This document shows, piece after piece, positions 63,797-64,000 of a stretch of 64,000 nt of DNA (position 1 is its first letter; every line of letters begins with the position of its first letter). The position numbers and the translations under genes were made by a program. The notes under the pieces were generated by a model. It saw only the letters and a program-made list of their open reading frames with translations. It ran no database searches and was not told the DNA's origin. Source of the stretch: Mycolicibacterium komanii (GTDB lineage: Bacteria; Actinomycetota; Actinomycetes; Mycobacteriales; Mycobacteriaceae); NCBI RefSeq assembly GCF_001050035.1, contig NZ_CVTA01000001.1, positions 124,001 to 188,000 on the forward strand. The letters run 5' to 3'.

Positions 63797-64000
63797 ACAG
63801 CTCGAGCTGGATGTTGTCGGGATCGCGGAACACCACGGTCGCGAACGGAAAAGGCTCCTCGGCCGCCCGCACACCGGAATGCTCTATGCCGAGTTCGTCG
63901 AGCCGTCGCGTCCATGCGTCCAGCTCGGCACGCGACGCCACATTCAGCGCCACGTGATCCAATCCCGTTCGGGCCTCGTCGAATTGGTTGCCATCGTTGC
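63783..64000 (-). CDS. VOC-family (glyoxalase-like) protein, C-terminal part, cut by window edge
   Basis: The visible 71 codons encode the end of a vicinal-oxygen-chelate protein: GLDHVALNVASRAELDAWTR with a metal-ligand His, and the final FRDPDNIQLELFTTG with the metal-ligand Glu. The N-terminal half lies beyond the right edge. Function (isomerase, dioxygenase or resistance protein) cannot be decided. Confidence 0.85.
   Translation of the reverse strand, partial: NDGNQFDEARTGLDHVALNVASRAELDAWTRRLDELGIEHSGVRAAEEPFPFATVVFRDPDNIQLELFTTG

Overview
The window is high-GC actinobacterial DNA, almost certainly from an environmental, fast-growing Mycobacterium/Mycolicibacterium-type organism. Evidence for this is the mbtL-mbtM-mbtN/mbtK mycobactin lipid locus flanked by IdeR-like boxes, a pgm-crcB-crcB-DUF190 block ordered as around M. 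tuberculosis Rv3068c-Rv3071, an Rv1355c/Rv1354c-like pair, a mycofactocin-type SDR, F420/deazaflavin enzymes, a REP13E12-type HNH gene, a DosR-like box, and many TetR and FadE/FadD genes. No phage, insertion sequence or CRISPR array was seen. Gene density is high and most operons use 1-8 nt stop/start overlaps (ATGA, GTGA, TTGA, TAGTG).

Layout. 1-2.8 kb: end of an acyl-CoA dehydrogenase with an SDR, a MaoC-type hydratase and purU. 3.1-8.6 kb: a coupled operon of a GNAT-like protein, an E1-like/nitroreductase fusion and a GAF-GGDEF-EAL enzyme, then a small flavoprotein. 9.1-13.5 kb: two ScbR-type TetR regulators, a PAS protein and a two-subunit acyl-CoA dehydrogenase pair. 13.6-14.5 kb: a tandem universal stress protein behind a DosR-like box. 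14.5-18.3 kb: a KshA-like Rieske oxygenase/DapB-like/TetR operon divergent from a nitronate monooxygenase. 18.3-20.8 kb: a secreted Ser/Thr-rich protein and a cytochrome P450 remnant. 20.9-26.2 kb: a crotonase, a double CoA-transferase, an SDR and a kinase-like protein. 26.2-30.0 kb: a convergent TetR-P450-SDR-lipocalin-like operon. 30.1-33.6 kb: an NDH-2-like flavoprotein, a YdeI-like protein and an acyl-CoA ligase.

34.0-38.0 kb is the most interesting part: an orphan cytochrome oxidase subunit I paralogue, then an operon of a 7Fe ferredoxin, a SufR/ArsR-like regulator with three C-terminal cysteines, a cupin, an unknown protein and a group III truncated haemoglobin. The oxidase gene and the ferredoxin operon each have an AT-rich inverted repeat with the same architecture (ACAA-7 nt-TTGT core), suggesting one regulon, plausibly for nitric oxide, low oxygen or Fe-S stress.

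38.0-40.5 kb: a DUF222/HNH gene broken by one amber codon under a LexA-like box, a Ddn-like protein and tRNA-Ala(GGC). 40.5-45.3 kb: MFS exporter, pgm, crcB pair and a three-repeat DUF190 protein. 45.4-49.1 kb: mycobactin acyl-chain genes. 49.1-52.2 kb: a propeptide-less proteasome-like hydrolase, DUF488, TetR/SRPBCC and a DedA-like protein. 52.2-57.2 kb: a LysR-divergent Rieske/TauD/F420 catabolic operon. 57.3-61.5 kb: MMPL transporter, Crp/Fnr regulator and a SigF paralogue with SigF-type promoters. 61.5-64.0 kb: a DUF35/thiolase-like aldolase pair, a membrane protein and the end of a VOC protein.
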